Shown: piece by piece, positions 16,012 to 24,945 of the stretch
Numbering within the stretch: position 1 is the stretch's first letter
Layout: every line of letters begins with the position of its first letter
NCBI RefSeq assembly: GCF_916618895.1
Contig: NZ_OU745391.1
Location: forward strand, 1,922,001 to 1,986,000
Direction: 5' to 3'
DNA: 64,000 nucleotides
Source of the DNA: Pseudoclavibacter sp. Marseille-Q3772
Lineage (GTDB): Bacteria > Actinomycetota > Actinomycetes > Actinomycetales > Microbacteriaceae
The notes under the pieces: generated by a model
Told to the model about the DNA's origin: nothing
Databases searched by the model: none
The model's input: only the letters and a program-made list of their open reading frames with translations
Made by a program: the position numbers and the translations under genes

Positions 16012-16956
16012 ATGACTGAGCAGGTGACGAAAGCAGTAATTCCCGCAGCGGGCCTCGGCACGCGATTTCTTCCCGCGACCAAGGCGTTGCCGAAGGAAAT
16101 GCTTCCGGTAGTCGATCGCCCAGCCATTCAATACGTCGTTGAAGAAGCCGTGCAAGCGAATCTGAACGACATTCTGATGGTGACGGGCCGGAACAAGACC
16201 CCGCTTGAGAACCATTTCGACCGAGTTGCTGAGCTAGAACAGAATCTGGAATCACGCGGCAAGAACGACCTGCTTGATGAGGTACGGCGAGCGAGCCAGC
16301 TCGCCGATGTGCACTATTTGCGTCAAGGCGATCCGCTGGGCCTTGGTCACGCGGTGCTGCGTGCCAAACAGCATGTCGGTAAAGACTCGTTTGCGGTGCT
16401 GCTGGGCGATGACATCATCGTTGATGGTGGCCAGCTGCTGGCCGAGATGATTGCAGTGCATCAGGAAACCGGAGCGAGCGTGGTGGCCGTGCAGGAGGTG
16501 CCTCTCGAGCAGGTCTCCAACTACGGAGTGGTGGCACCAAACCTCATCGGCGGCGAATTTGAGCAGGCGGGGTCGCATCGTTGGCCGACCTACTGGGTGA
16601 ACGAACTCGTTGAAAAACCTGCCCCTCAGGACGCACCGTCGAACTTTGCGGTGATTGGCCGCTACGTACTGGGCGCCGAAGTGTTCAAGGTGCTTGAGCG
16701 CACTGAGCCCGGCCGCGGTAACGAGATTCAGCTCACGGATGCACTGCAAACGCTGGCGCAGCAGCGTGGGGCTGGTTCGGGTGGCGTTGTCGCGATCGTG
16801 TACAACGGGCGACGATATGACACCGGGAACAAACTTGACTACCTGAAGGCCAATGTCGAACTGGCCCTGTCGCATCCTGAAATCGGTAGCGAGGTACGCG
16901 ACTGGTTGCATGAGTTCACCGCCGACCTATCAACCGGCACTGACGCATCGCAATAA
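16012..16956 (+). CDS. galU: UTP-glucose-1-phosphate uridylyltransferase
   Basis: This 314-residue nucleotidyltransferase makes UDP-glucose for cell-wall and capsule glycans. It has 'AVIPAAGLGTRFLPATKALPKEM' near the N-terminus (nucleotide-binding loop, shown in part), 'VVDRPAIQYVVEEA', 'LLGDDIIVD' (metal-binding aspartates), 'VNELVEKPAP' and 'GRRYDTGNKLDYL'. A start nine bases upstream (ATG 16003) is equally possible because neither has a clear ribosome site. It leads a conserved actinobacterial cluster: galU, rimJ, Rv0996-like. Confidence 0.93.
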   Translation: MTEQVTKAVIPAAGLGTRFLPATKALPKEMLPVVDRPAIQYVVEEAVQANLNDILMVTGRNKTPLENHFDRVAELEQNLESRGKNDLLDEVRRASQLADVHYLRQGDPLGLGHAVLRAKQHVGKDSFAVLLGDDIIVDGGQLLAEMIAVHQETGASVVAVQEVPLEQVSNYGVVAPNLIGGEFEQAGSHRWPTYWVNELVEKPAPQDAPSNFAVIGRYVLGAEVFKVLERTEPGRGNEIQLTDALQTLAQQRGAGSGGVVAIVYNGRRYDTGNKLDYLKANVELALSHPEIGSEVRDWLHEFTADLSTGTDASQ

Positions 16957-16989
16957 TCCGGGCTCTGCTCTCGTCGGGGTGAACTGATC

Positions 16990-17628
16990 GTGCTGCTGGG
17001 AAAGAATCCGTCACCGTGGCTTGAGGACCGGGGGTTCGTCGTGCGCGCACTGCGGCAGCGCGATGCGAAAGAACTCGAACAGGCACTGTTGCGCGATCGG
17101 GACTGGCTACAACCTTGGGAAGCAACACTGCCTTCAGGAACGGGGCGCTGGGATGTTCGCGGGGCAGTGCGCTCCATGCTTGAACAGGCCCAATCCGGTT
17201 CAGTGTTGCCGTTCGTGCTCGAACACGAAGGCTCAATTTGCGGACAGCTCACCGTAAGCAATATTCAATATGGCGCCGTGCTCAGTGGCGCGATCGGCTA
17301 TTGGGTTTCGAAACATGTTGCTGGGCGTGGGTTTGCGCCAACGGCGGTGGCACTGGTGATTGACTATTGCTTTCAAGAGTTGGGGCTGCACCGAATCGAG
17401 ATCTGCATCCGACCTGAAAACGCAGCATCGCTGCGCGTTGTTGAAAAGCTGGGACTCGTATACGAGGGGCGACGGAACCGGTTCATTCATATTGCTGGTG
17501 ACTGGCGCGATCACTATTGCTTTGCTGTGCTTAACGAAGACGTACCGCAGGGGGTATTGCAGCGCTGGCGGTCCGGCAATGCGGACGAGTCGTTGGCAGC
17601 AAGACCGGAATCCGGCCCGCTTTCGTAG
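16990..17628 (+). CDS. GNAT acetyltransferase, RimJ/RimL type
   Basis: This 212-residue protein starts at GTG 16990. It carries a RimJ-like N-terminus ('VVRALRQRDAKEL', 'WLQPWEATLPSG'), the acetyl-CoA pocket 'KHVAGRGFAPTAVALVIDYCF', and the C-terminal 'NAASLRVVEKLGLVYEGRRNR'. It probably transfers an acetyl group to a protein N-terminus or amino-sugar/amino-acid substrate. In the same cluster of other Actinobacteria it is annotated rimJ. It is 33 bases behind galU. Confidence 0.85.
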   Translation: MLLGKNPSPWLEDRGFVVRALRQRDAKELEQALLRDRDWLQPWEATLPSGTGRWDVRGAVRSMLEQAQSGSVLPFVLEHEGSICGQLTVSNIQYGAVLSGAIGYWVSKHVAGRGFAPTAVALVIDYCFQELGLHRIEICIRPENAASLRVVEKLGLVYEGRRNRFIHIAGDWRDHYCFAVLNEDVPQGVLQRWRSGNADESLAARPESGPLS

Positions 17629-17713
17629 CGAAACCTCAAAATTCACTTAGTTCACATAAGACACTCCATTCACAATGGATCGGCTGTGCGCTCGCGGAAC
17701 GTAGCGTAGCTAC

Positions 17714-19042
17714 ATGCAGGAATTTGGCGGTGCGAGCGGCATTGCTGTCGCGCTCGTGGCGGCGGTAACCGTCGGGATGTACGTTCCGACGGTACTTCGT
17801 GAACGCAAGGTCAATACCAGCGCACGGAATGCCCTTCGCCTGCAGCAGACGATTCGAGCGATGGCTGAGGCGTCTGAAGCGCCCCAGGTCGTTGAGCTCG
17901 AAGCGAATGCGCGCACCGTTCGCGCGAAGAAGCGTGAACTTGCCCATGCTCGAAAGCTTGAGCTTGCCGCGCAGCGCGAACAGGCTCGCGTGGAGGCGCA
18001 GCAGCGTGAGGCATCGGCGAAACTTGAGCTTGAACGCGTCGCACAGCAGGAACGCGAGGCGAAGCTGCGCGAAGAGGTGTGGCGGGCTGCCTCAGCAGCA
18101 CGCGAGGCAGAACTTGAACACGAACGACAATTGGCACAGGAACGAGAGGCAGCAATGGCAGACGTAAATGCACGGCAAGCGGCAGCAGCTCGTGCCCGCG
18201 CGGCAGCGGCGGCAGCGGCCGCACGCGAAGTGCAATTGATTTCGAGCGGCTCGTGCGCAGCCGACCGCTGGGCGAACGGTAACTCGGGTGCGACTCGAGC
18301 GATTGAACGGCGCCTTACCGCCGAGCAGCCGCAGGTCGAGAAGAACGCAAACCTTGCTGCACGTCGCCGTCGTGGGCGACTGGCCGCCACCGGTGTTGGT
18401 GCTCTTGGGCTCGTTGCGATCGTCGTTGGCATGCTCATCCACATCCCGCTGGTGATCGTCTGCGGTGTCGCGGTGGCTGCTATTGCAGGCGGGATGCTGT
18501 ACCGCATCAACTGGGTATGGCTCGCGTCGCAGCGCTCCTCGGCATCGGTCGCCGCACCCGAGCCGGATGTTGCTGTCGAAGAGGAAACTGTGACGGCCCC
18601 CGTATCACAGCCGGTGGTGCACGATATTGAGCCGGAAGAGGAACAACCTGTGGCGGCTGCCCCTGGGACCTGGACCCCGGTGCCGCTGCCGAAGCCGCTG
18701 TACTTGGATCGTGAGCTGCCAACCGATGCGCCGAACCCGGACGGTCCCGGCGGAAACGATCGGTTTGATGAGGACCTTGCAAAGCTGTTGCATGAAGAAG
18801 CGCTGCGTTCCACTGAAGCATTGCGTTCCGCGCAACAGCAGGTGCCAACCATCGGTGCTCGAGGTGGCAGCCGTGCGCAGGCGGAGGATGCACCCGTACA
18901 GGCGGAGCGAATTCGGCCAATCACCGTGGCATCGGACTCAAAGTGGGCGGCGATGGGTGACCTAGATGAACTGACTCAGACCGATGGTGCCGGTGACCTC
19001 GGTGACCTGAACGCAGTATTGGCTCGTCGTCGAGCAAGTTAG
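17714..19042 (+). CDS. Membrane-anchored coiled-coil protein (Rv0996-like)
   Basis: This 442-residue protein has an N-terminal span ('GIAVALVAAVTVGMYVPTV'), a long alanine/arginine/glutamate coiled coil (about 60-175), and a pair of membrane spans near 230-270. A cytoplasmic acidic linker follows, then 'WTPVPLPKPLYL', a motif seen in proteins of this position such as mycobacterial Rv0996. It is the third gene of the galU-rimJ cluster. It may be a cell-envelope scaffold; no enzymatic motif is visible. The coiled coil makes it unusually alanine-rich. Confidence 0.65.
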   Translation: MQEFGGASGIAVALVAAVTVGMYVPTVLRERKVNTSARNALRLQQTIRAMAEASEAPQVVELEANARTVRAKKRELAHARKLELAAQREQARVEAQQREASAKLELERVAQQEREAKLREEVWRAASAAREAELEHERQLAQEREAAMADVNARQAAAARARAAAAAAAAREVQLISSGSCAADRWANGNSGATRAIERRLTAEQPQVEKNANLAARRRRGRLAATGVGALGLVAIVVGMLIHIPLVIVCGVAVAAIAGGMLYRINWVWLASQRSSASVAAPEPDVAVEEETVTAPVSQPVVHDIEPEEEQPVAAAPGTWTPVPLPKPLYLDRELPTDAPNPDGPGGNDRFDEDLAKLLHEEALRSTEALRSAQQQVPTIGARGGSRAQAEDAPVQAERIRPITVASDSKWAAMGDLDELTQTDGAGDLGDLNAVLARRRAS

Positions 19043-19089
19043 TCGCGTTTGAGTCGCGGTCGCGCGGCTCTGGTGACTACAACACAACA

Positions 19090-19123
19090 TGTCCCGAGTG
19101 CATCCGCTCGGGACATTGTTGTT
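19090..19123 (+). terminator. Rho-independent terminator
   Basis: A 9-bp stem TGTCCCGAG (19090-19098) with CTCGGGACA (19107-19115) is followed by TTGTTGTTT, 48 bases after the coiled-coil gene. Flanking ACAACAACA-like sequence can extend the stem with the T-rich tail. Confidence 0.85.
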
Positions 19124-19173
19124 TAGAATGAGGTATTCACGCGGCACGTGCCGCACTGACCGCTGGGAGATAC

Positions 19174-20100
19174 ATGGCTCGTGTTGCACGCTCAGAGCAC
19201 TTCAACGGCACTGACGATACGCCGTTGTCGGTGTCTGCGGGGACGTTTGACGCTTCGGGAGTGGACCGTCAGCGCACGGGCTCCTCAAACGCTCGGTCGG
19301 TGATGAATAAGGCTGGGATTTTTGGTTTCCGAGCCGGATCGCAGCAGCAGCGTGTCAATCTCGTGACGATTGCGGTGCTGCTGACCACGGTGCTGCTGCT
19401 GCTGCCGATGGTGATTTCGGCCGTGGGATCTGCTCGCCGCGAGGCAATTCTTGCTGCCGAACGGGAATCCGAGGATCGACCGGTAATGGTCGTGATTGAC
19501 CCTGCGGTTGACGAAGCGAAGAACTCGGTCAATCAGGCGCTGGGAGCGTATGCGATCTCTTCGGCATACGTTCCGCAGGATAAGGCAGACAAGATGCGTG
19601 AACTGCTTGAGCAAGTGTCGGCATCGGTCCATGAGAATGACGAGGGGAAGACCCGAGGGTTCGCCGATGAGGCGCGCGAGTACTTCGTGAGTAGCTATGC
19701 GCCTGCGTTGGCGAAGCGTGGAATCGAGCTTGCTGATGAGTGGGGCTCGATGAACTGGGAGACCTACACGGGTATTGAGGATGCGGTGGAGTCGCTGCAG
19801 GGTGCGCTTCCGGGGAAGAACGCGGATGCGATCGCAAAGCGTGTGATTGATCTTGCGTCGTTGCTCGGTCAGGGCCGCGATGAGCACTACCAGAACCGTG
19901 TCACCTATGTGCCACCGCCACCGCCTCCGGAACCGGAGCCTACGAAGACGGAGGAACCCAAGAAGACCGAGGAACCCAAGAAGACCGAGGAACCCAAGCA
20001 GACGCAGCAGCCGAAGCCTGAGGAGACGAAGCCTGCTGATCCGGAGCCAGCTGAGACGCCGGGCAACGGTGACACGTCTTCGACTGTGAAAAACGGGTAG
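19174..20100 (+). CDS. Single-span membrane protein with Pro/Lys/Glu tail
   Basis: This 308-residue protein has a cytoplasmic head of about 65 residues and one strong span ('VAVLLTTVLLLLPMVISAVG'-like, about 66-87). An extracytoplasmic helical domain ('DEAKNSVNQALGAY', 'EYFVSSYAPALAKRG') is followed by 'PPPPPPEPEP' and near-perfect repeats of 'KKTEEP'. The tail is typical of wall-spanning extensions. No family was recognised. It lies alone between a terminator and tRNA-Ala. Confidence 0.65.
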   Translation: MARVARSEHFNGTDDTPLSVSAGTFDASGVDRQRTGSSNARSVMNKAGIFGFRAGSQQQRVNLVTIAVLLTTVLLLLPMVISAVGSARREAILAAERESEDRPVMVVIDPAVDEAKNSVNQALGAYAISSAYVPQDKADKMRELLEQVSASVHENDEGKTRGFADEAREYFVSSYAPALAKRGIELADEWGSMNWETYTGIEDAVESLQGALPGKNADAIAKRVIDLASLLGQGRDEHYQNRVTYVPPPPPPEPEPTKTEEPKKTEEPKKTEEPKQTQQPKPEETKPADPEPAETPGNGDTSSTVKNG

Positions 20101-20176
20101 TGCGAGGGATGCGGAAACGCTGCGGCTCTTGGGTCGCGGTTGCGCGGTGCTAGACTGATGTAATCGTTCGCGATAC

Positions 20177-20249
20177 GGGCCTATGGCGCAGTTGGTAGCG
20201 CGTCTCGTTCGCAATGAGAAGGTCAGGGGTTCGAATCCCCTTAGGTCCA
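20177..20249 (+). tRNA. tRNA-Ala (anticodon CGC)
   Basis: The cloverleaf is clear: acceptor GGGCCTA/TAGGTCC (one G-U), D-stem GCGC/GCGC, anticodon loop TTCGCAA giving CGC, and T-arm AGGGG-TTCGAAT-CCCCT. The last bases plus downstream sequence (20242-20258) recur at 46619-46635, so this gene is the probable attachment target of the accessory region to its right. Confidence 0.92.
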
Positions 20250-20258
20250 CAACGGCTA
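20242..20258 (+). repeat. att-like core at the tRNA-Ala 3' end
   Basis: TAGGTCCACAACGGCTA, the last eight tRNA bases plus nine bases beyond, is repeated exactly at 46619-46635. Its first nine bases also end the 35-bp repeat at 41047-41081. This is the candidate left boundary of the accessory region. Confidence 0.6.
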
Positions 20259-20290
20259 ACGCCCCCCTTTTTTGTGGGGGCGTTGTTGTT
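20258..20290 (+). terminator. Terminator after tRNA-Ala
   Basis: AACGCCCCC (20258-20266) pairs with GGGGGCGTT (20276-20284) around a T-rich loop and is followed by GTTGTTTGT. It is positioned to end the tRNA transcript. Confidence 0.75.
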
Positions 20291-20296
20291 TGTGTT

Positions 20297-20325
20297 GGGG
20301 ATGAGAACCCCGTGTGGGCCCCCGC
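20297..20325 (+). repeat. Copy 1 of a 28-29-bp repeat bracketing the accessory region
   Basis: GGGGATGAGAACCCCGTGTG followed by GGCCCCCGC occurs here. Almost the same sequence (one substitution, one indel) occurs at 47507-47535, just before the right-hand backbone. Both copies contain the GGGG...CCCC dyad. Confidence 0.6.
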
Positions 20326-20352
20326 TATCGAAAGCCTCGAGCACTTGGTGTG

Positions 20353-21177
20353 TCACCAGTGGATGCCGAGCATGTCGGCGCTACGCTGCCAGTGCTCACG
20401 CACCATCGACGGGTCGTAGGCCTGTCGGTTTGTGCGACCGACTCGGCGGGGAGCGCTGTAGTACTCACCCGACTTCCACTCATCTTCAGGCGTGCCGTCA
20501 ATGAACGCGCGAAGACGCGCGCCGCCTCGCTCCGGGGAAATGAGGAACCGTTTCAGAGCCCCGTGATAGACGCGTTGGAAGTAGCTGTCGGTATCAGACG
20601 CGAAATTCGTGGCGACATTGCCGGGGTGGAACGCGACCGAAGAAAGGCCGCGGTCATGGAATCGCTCGTGCAGCCCCTTGGTGAAGAGGATGTTTGCGAG
20701 CTTTGCATTGCCATAGGCCCTGTTTGGCGTGAAGTTCCGCCAGTTATTGAGATCGTCGAGGTCAATCCTGCCGAATAGTCGCGCGCCAATACTGGACGTG
20801 TTGACGACCGCCGCGCCACTTTCGGTGAGCGTGCCGATCAACAAATGCGTGAGGAGATACGGGGCGAGGTGGTTGACTTGAAACGTCTTCTCGAACCCGT
20901 CTGCCGTGGCGGTGGGGCCGGAGAACATGCCTCCCGCGTTGTTCGCCAGCACATCAATCCGCTCGCAACTTTGCCGCAGCGTGTCTGCAAGGCGGCGTAC
21001 CTCATCGAGGATCGCGAAGTCGGCCACATGATATTCGGCGCCTGTTACAGCGGCGACGGCGCGGGTCTTCTCCGGAGAGCGTCCGACGAGGATCAACCGT
21101 GCATCGGTATCTGCGAGCTGTCGCGCTGCCGCAGCGCCGATGCCGTCACTGGCTCCGGTAATAACGATGGTACGCAT
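20353..21177 (-). CDS. Short-chain dehydrogenase/reductase
   Basis: This 274-residue NAD(P)-dependent oxidoreductase begins 'MRTIVITGASDGIGAAAARQL' (TGxxxGIG cofactor motif, shown in part). It has 'NNAGGMF', the catalytic 'VNTSSIGA' serine, and Tyr-x3-Lys in 'RAYGNAKLAN'. The C-terminus resembles retinol-dehydrogenase-like SDRs ('HPGNVATNF', 'GEYYS'). It is followed on the same strand by a TetR-family gene 87 bases upstream, a probable regulator of it. Substrate unknown. Confidence 0.85.
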   Translation of the reverse strand: MRTIVITGASDGIGAAAARQLADTDARLILVGRSPEKTRAVAAVTGAEYHVADFAILDEVRRLADTLRQSCERIDVLANNAGGMFSGPTATADGFEKTFQVNHLAPYLLTHLLIGTLTESGAAVVNTSSIGARLFGRIDLDDLNNWRNFTPNRAYGNAKLANILFTKGLHERFHDRGLSSVAFHPGNVATNFASDTDSYFQRVYHGALKRFLISPERGGARLRAFIDGTPEDEWKSGEYYSAPRRVGRTNRQAYDPSMVREHWQRSADMLGIHW

Positions 21178-21264
21178 TTGGGCTCCTCATGTGTCGTTGC
21201 TTATGCCGTAAGTCTGCGAAGCGCGTATCCCTGACGGTCATCGTTGCCGCGTAATCCACGCCGT

Positions 21265-21894
21265 TCACTGGCTCGCAGTGTCACTCGGTGACTCTGTAGA
21301 TCCTGCGATGGCTTGCAGCAGCAGTGCGACGTCACTTTCGGGGAGCAATCCGTCGTCATTCTCGGTGGTAGCGAGCGCAATGCGGGTAAGAATCGAACCC
21401 ACCACCAGATGCGCCGCAGCGGTCGCGTCGGCGGTCACCCGTTCGCCTCGTGCCCGTGCACGGTCAAGAATCGAGATCAGATGCTCGCGGGTCGGATTGA
21501 GAATGCTCGTTCTCACGATTCCCGCGAGTTCGGCATCGTGCGCCGACTCACCGACCAGCGCGACGAGAGATGCTCCGATTCTGCCGGAGAGCACCCGGCG
21601 TTTTTGGGTGAACAGCTCCCGTAGATCACCCGCGGTCGAACCGGTGTTGATATCGGCAGTCTCGGACGCGGCGATCTGCTCGGCGGTTGCGAGCAGCAGG
21701 TCGCGTTTTGATGGCCATCGTCGGTACAGCGTGGCGGTTGATACGCAGGCTCGCTTCGCGACGAGCGCGGTGGTCAAGCGGGCGTACCCCTCATCCGCCA
21801 GCAACGACAGCACGGCCTCCATAATCGCGGGAGTGAGGTCAGCGTTGATCGGTCGACCGCGCGTTGCTGTCTGCTCGTTGTCGGGCTGTGCCAT
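21265..21894 (-). CDS. TetR-family transcriptional regulator
   Basis: This 209-residue repressor has an N-terminal HTH (about 15-65): 'IMEAVLSLLADEGYARLT', 'VAKRACVSTATLYRRWPSKRDLLL'-type residues, then a helical ligand domain ('TREHLISILDRARARGERV'). ATG 21894 starts close to the HTH; upstream in-frame codons read through the operator and are unlikely to be translated. It shares orientation with the SDR gene and is divergent from a glycosyltransferase gene. A perfect palindrome lies 25 bases upstream. Confidence 0.88.
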   Translation of the reverse strand: MAQPDNEQTATRGRPINADLTPAIMEAVLSLLADEGYARLTTALVAKRACVSTATLYRRWPSKRDLLLATAEQIAASETADINTGSTAGDLRELFTQKRRVLSGRIGASLVALVGESAHDAELAGIVRTSILNPTREHLISILDRARARGERVTADATAAAHLVVGSILTRIALATTENDDGLLPESDVALLLQAIAGSTESPSDTASQ

Positions 21895-21918
21895 GACCTC
21901 ACCACTCACGTTATTCAA

Positions 21919-21940
21919 TACGAAACGACTTCGTTTCGTA
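21919..21940. promoter_or_regulatory. Perfect 22-bp palindrome, TetR operator candidate
   Basis: TACGAAACGA-CT-TCGTTTCGTA is perfectly symmetric outside its two-base centre and lies between the TetR gene and the divergent glycosyltransferase gene. Size, symmetry and position fit an autoregulatory TetR operator; the AAACGA/TCGTTT half-sites resemble those of many TetR/AcrR proteins. Confidence 0.75.
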
Positions 21941-22108
21941 AAACTACCCGCTCTCGCAGCTTCACGCAATGGGCAAGCGTCCACCGCGCCAGTCTTCTCG
22001 TCACGAAGCGCCGTGGCGCTCAAATACGGGAGTCTGTTGAGTAGCGTCAATTGTCGAGGTCATTGTGCTTGCCGATGCCGGTTCGGCGAGGGTTGCTAGG
22101 GTGCGGAT

Positions 22109-23346
22109 GTGAGCCGAATCCTGTTCGCGCCCGAGACGTTCAATCTTGGGGAGACCTCCCGCGGTGTGGAGGTTGCCAGGGAACTCGCTCGGCGCGGATA
22201 CGACGTGCTCTTCATGGGGTATTCACGCGGTTCGCCGACTACGTTCGCAACGCAGGCTTCACGCTCAAACTCCTCGAGCCAGCCCTCAGCGAAACCGAAG
22301 CTGATGCCCTGATCGCGGTCGATCAGGGGCGATCACTTCGCCACCCGTTCACAACTTCGATGGTTCGACAGCGGGTCAATAGCGAACTGGAGCTGATTCG
22401 GTCGTGGCGACCGGATGTCATCGTGATCGGAACCACCCTGTCGATCTTTCTCTCGGCAAGGATCGCCGGCGTGCCATTAGCCTACGTCAAGCCGTTCCCG
22501 CTCAGTCGGGGTCATTTGGCGCGAGTTCGACAGTTGCCGTTATTCGCCGGGAGCGGCGTACTCGCGAACATCGGTAACCGAGCCGCGGGAACGCTTGCGC
22601 GCCGACTCGCGCCTCGCATCCGGTGGAAACCCTCGTCGTTCGTGCGGGTGGCTCGCGAGCACGGCCTCGACCTTGCTGGTTCGACGCTGGGGTTTATGGC
22701 GTGCGATGTTGATCTGATTGCCTCCCTGTTTCCACTCATCGATGCACGTCCGATGGCGCCTGGCGAGGTCGCGGTCGGACCGGTGTATGCCCGCAGCGAC
22801 GCGCCGCTACCCGAATCCCTTGTGGCACTGAAGTCGCGAACGCGTCCCTGTGTTTATGTCGGGTTGGGGTCTTCTGGCAATGCACGGTTGGCGAACCGGT
22901 TGCTTTCCCAGCTCGGCGAGATGGATGTCGACGTCATTACGTCGGCCGGGCGGTTCCTTGACGACGCTGCCCGCCGTGATCTGCCTGACTCAATCCAGGT
23001 TTTCGACTTCCTGCTCGCAAACCAGCTTGCCGGGCTCATCGACGCGTCGATCATTCACGGTGGCGAAGGCACGGTGCAGACCGCCTGTGCATCCGGAGTG
23101 CCATTTGCGGGAATCGGGCTTCAGCTGGAGCAGCGCTGCAACATCGACGAGTGTGTGCGTTACGGCAATGCGCTCCGCTTCACGCCCACCGATGTGCGCC
23201 GGGGGCGCTTGCCGTCGCTCGTTACACGACTGCTGACCGACGAAGGTCTGCGCCGTCGAGCGCGCAAGTTGGCGGAGATCGCCAGTCAATACGATGGCCC
23301 CGCCGCATGCGCGGATGAGATTCTCTCGTTGGTCACCGAAGACTGA
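22109..23346 (+). pseudogene. UGT/MGT-like glycosyltransferase, frameshifted
   Basis: The first 38 residues from GTG 22109 ('MSRILFAPETFNLGETSRG', 'VARELARRGYDVLFMGYS') are a GT1-family N-terminus. Near 22226 the homology moves to another frame ('RFADYVRNAGFTLKLLEPAL') and continues to 23346. The C-terminal acceptor half includes 'CVYVGLGSSGNA', 'SAGRFLDD', 'SIIHGGEGTVQTACASGVPFAG', shown in short, the nucleotide-sugar binding motif. The gene would encode about 412 residues. One single-base change separates the frames, so this is a recent lesion or a sequence error. Probable activity: glycosylation of a lipid or small molecule. Confidence 0.8.
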
Positions 23347-23497
23347 CGACCGCGCGAACCGCGGATGGAATTACGCGCATCGAGGGGGAACCAGTAATGC
23401 GGGTGTAGCACCAAGGCTAGAACGGACGCGTGATACCCACTGACCGCGGGATGCGGGCGAATCGCCGTCTGGGGAGGTTGTGTCGCAACACCCCGTG

Positions 23498-24865
23498 GTG
23501 CCTCACTGTCAAGTCCCCGCGAAATTTTTGGGGTTAGCTGACGCGGCGGCGGATGCCTGTGAGGTTGGGGATGGCCGGGCGGGCTTCGTGTTCGAGGCGT
23601 TGGGTTTTGAGGCTGGCCAGGCGGGTGAGTTCGGTTTGGATGTGGGTGATCTGGTGAGCCATGGCTGCGGGTTTGAGGCTGGTTTTGTAGGCGGCCAGTT
23701 CGGCTTGTTGGGCAGGGTTCAATATGCCGGAGGCGAGCAGTCGTTGGTAGGGAGTGGCAGGGGTGTCATAGAGGCGTTTGCGGCGTCCGATTTGGTCGGT
23801 GGTCCAGCTGGTGGGTTTCTTGGTTGGGGTGAGGTAGTTCAGTCGGTCACAGACCAGGGCCCACAGTTGGTTGAGTAGGTTGAGTTCGGTGGGGTGTCGT
23901 AGCGGTGGTAGAAGCCGTAACGGCGCACGAGGTGGTTGTTCTTGGACTCGATGGTGGCTTGATCGTTCTTCTTGTAGGGCCGGGAGCGGGTAAAGAAGAC
24001 CTTGCGGTCGCCAGCCCAGCCGATCAGGTCGTGGTTGATGAACTCGCTGCCGTTGTCGCAATCGATTCCGGTGACCATGTAGGGGACCTGATCAATGAAG
24101 TGGTCGAACGCGCCCAGGACGTGGACCGCGGCGTTGTTGCGGATCGCGCGGGTGAAGACCCAGCCGGTGTGAAGGTCGGTGAAGTTCACGCTGCGGCAGA
24201 ACTCGCCTTTGAGTGTGGGGCCGCAGTGGGCGACGGTGTCGACTTCGAAGAAGCCGGGTTCTGTTTCGACCTCGTCGCCGGCTTTGCGAATGGTGATCGA
24301 GTTGCGCAAGAGCGTTCCTGGGCGGGTGGTGGATTTGCCCCGGATTGGGTCTGTTGCTTTGGTCGGGGCGAGGTAGCGGTCGATCGTGGCTGCTGACATG
24401 GCCAGTAGTTCTGCACGAACCTCGGCGTTGTAACGGCCCTGGTCTTCGACTAATGATCCTTCGGCTTCCATGGCCTGCAGCCAGCTGGCCATTGAGGCGG
24501 CGAGGTACTTACCGCACAGCCCGCCGCTGGTGGCCCACACGCTTTGGAGTACTTTGCGAGCGTTGTGGGAATACTTACAGCCCTTGGTGCGGCGTCGGTC
24601 GATCACCGCAACGGTGGCGGCGGCACGGCCTTTGGGCTGGCGCATCCTGGCCCGTAACTGTTGGCGGGCGTGGTCCCGGTTCCAGCCAGTTACTGCGACC
24701 ACCTGGTCCAAGATGATGCCCTGTTGTTTCTTCGATGCTGACTCGTAGGCAGCCGCGTACTTCTTGGTCACTTCAAAGCGTGCCTGCATGGAAAGCCCCT
24801 CATCACCCATACCCCTGATCGTTGCGGGCACCAGACACGTTTCGCGGGAAAAGCATGTGAGGCAC
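23498..24865 (-). mobile_element. Insertion sequence with rve-type DDE transposase
   Basis: The ends carry inverted repeats: GTGCCTCAC (23498-23506) with a further CCCCGCGAAA inside, and GTGAGGCAC (24857-24865) with TTTCGCGGGAA inside. The unit is about 1.37 kb and contains one transposase. No obvious target duplication was found. The family was not firmly identified. Confidence 0.75.
23534..24789 (-). pseudogene. DDE (integrase-core) transposase, frameshifted
   Basis: Translation from ATG 24789 gives an N-terminal HTH region ('ILDQVVAVTGWNRDHARQQL') and an integrase core with 'VDTVAHCG' (D), 'TGIDCDNGSEFIN' (D) and 'ATIESKNNHLVRRYGF' (E). Near 23895 the frame breaks after 'HRYDTP', and the conserved tail 'TELNLLNQLWALVCDRLNYL' continues in another frame to 23534. 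Restoring one C in an ACCCCACC run would repair it to about 418 residues. It is probably inactive unless slippage occurs. Confidence 0.8.
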
Positions 24866-24905
24866 AGGCCCTGCTACGCGGGGACCATGTATGAGTCCCG
24901 TCGCA

Positions 24906-24928
24906 TTATTGACTCTAGGGTACATAAC
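24906..24928 (+). promoter_or_regulatory. Operator-like motif, copy 1 (TetR promoter)
   Basis: TTATTGACTCTAGGG followed by TACATAAC lies 18 bases before the TetR start codon. The same 23-bp layout (TTATTGACT, six variable bases, TACATAAC) recurs at 25602-25624 before the MFS gene. The outer (G)TTAT/ATAAC bases form a dyad, so the motif is best read as the binding site of the TetR protein encoded between the copies. Confidence 0.7.
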
Positions 24929-24945
24929 CGGGTAGAGTGCAAGGC

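Noticed and set aside
19915..20040. Tandem KKTEEP-coding repeats as a CRISPR-like array
   Set aside because: The repeats are contiguous, in frame and encode a Pro/Lys/Glu tail; there are no spacers.
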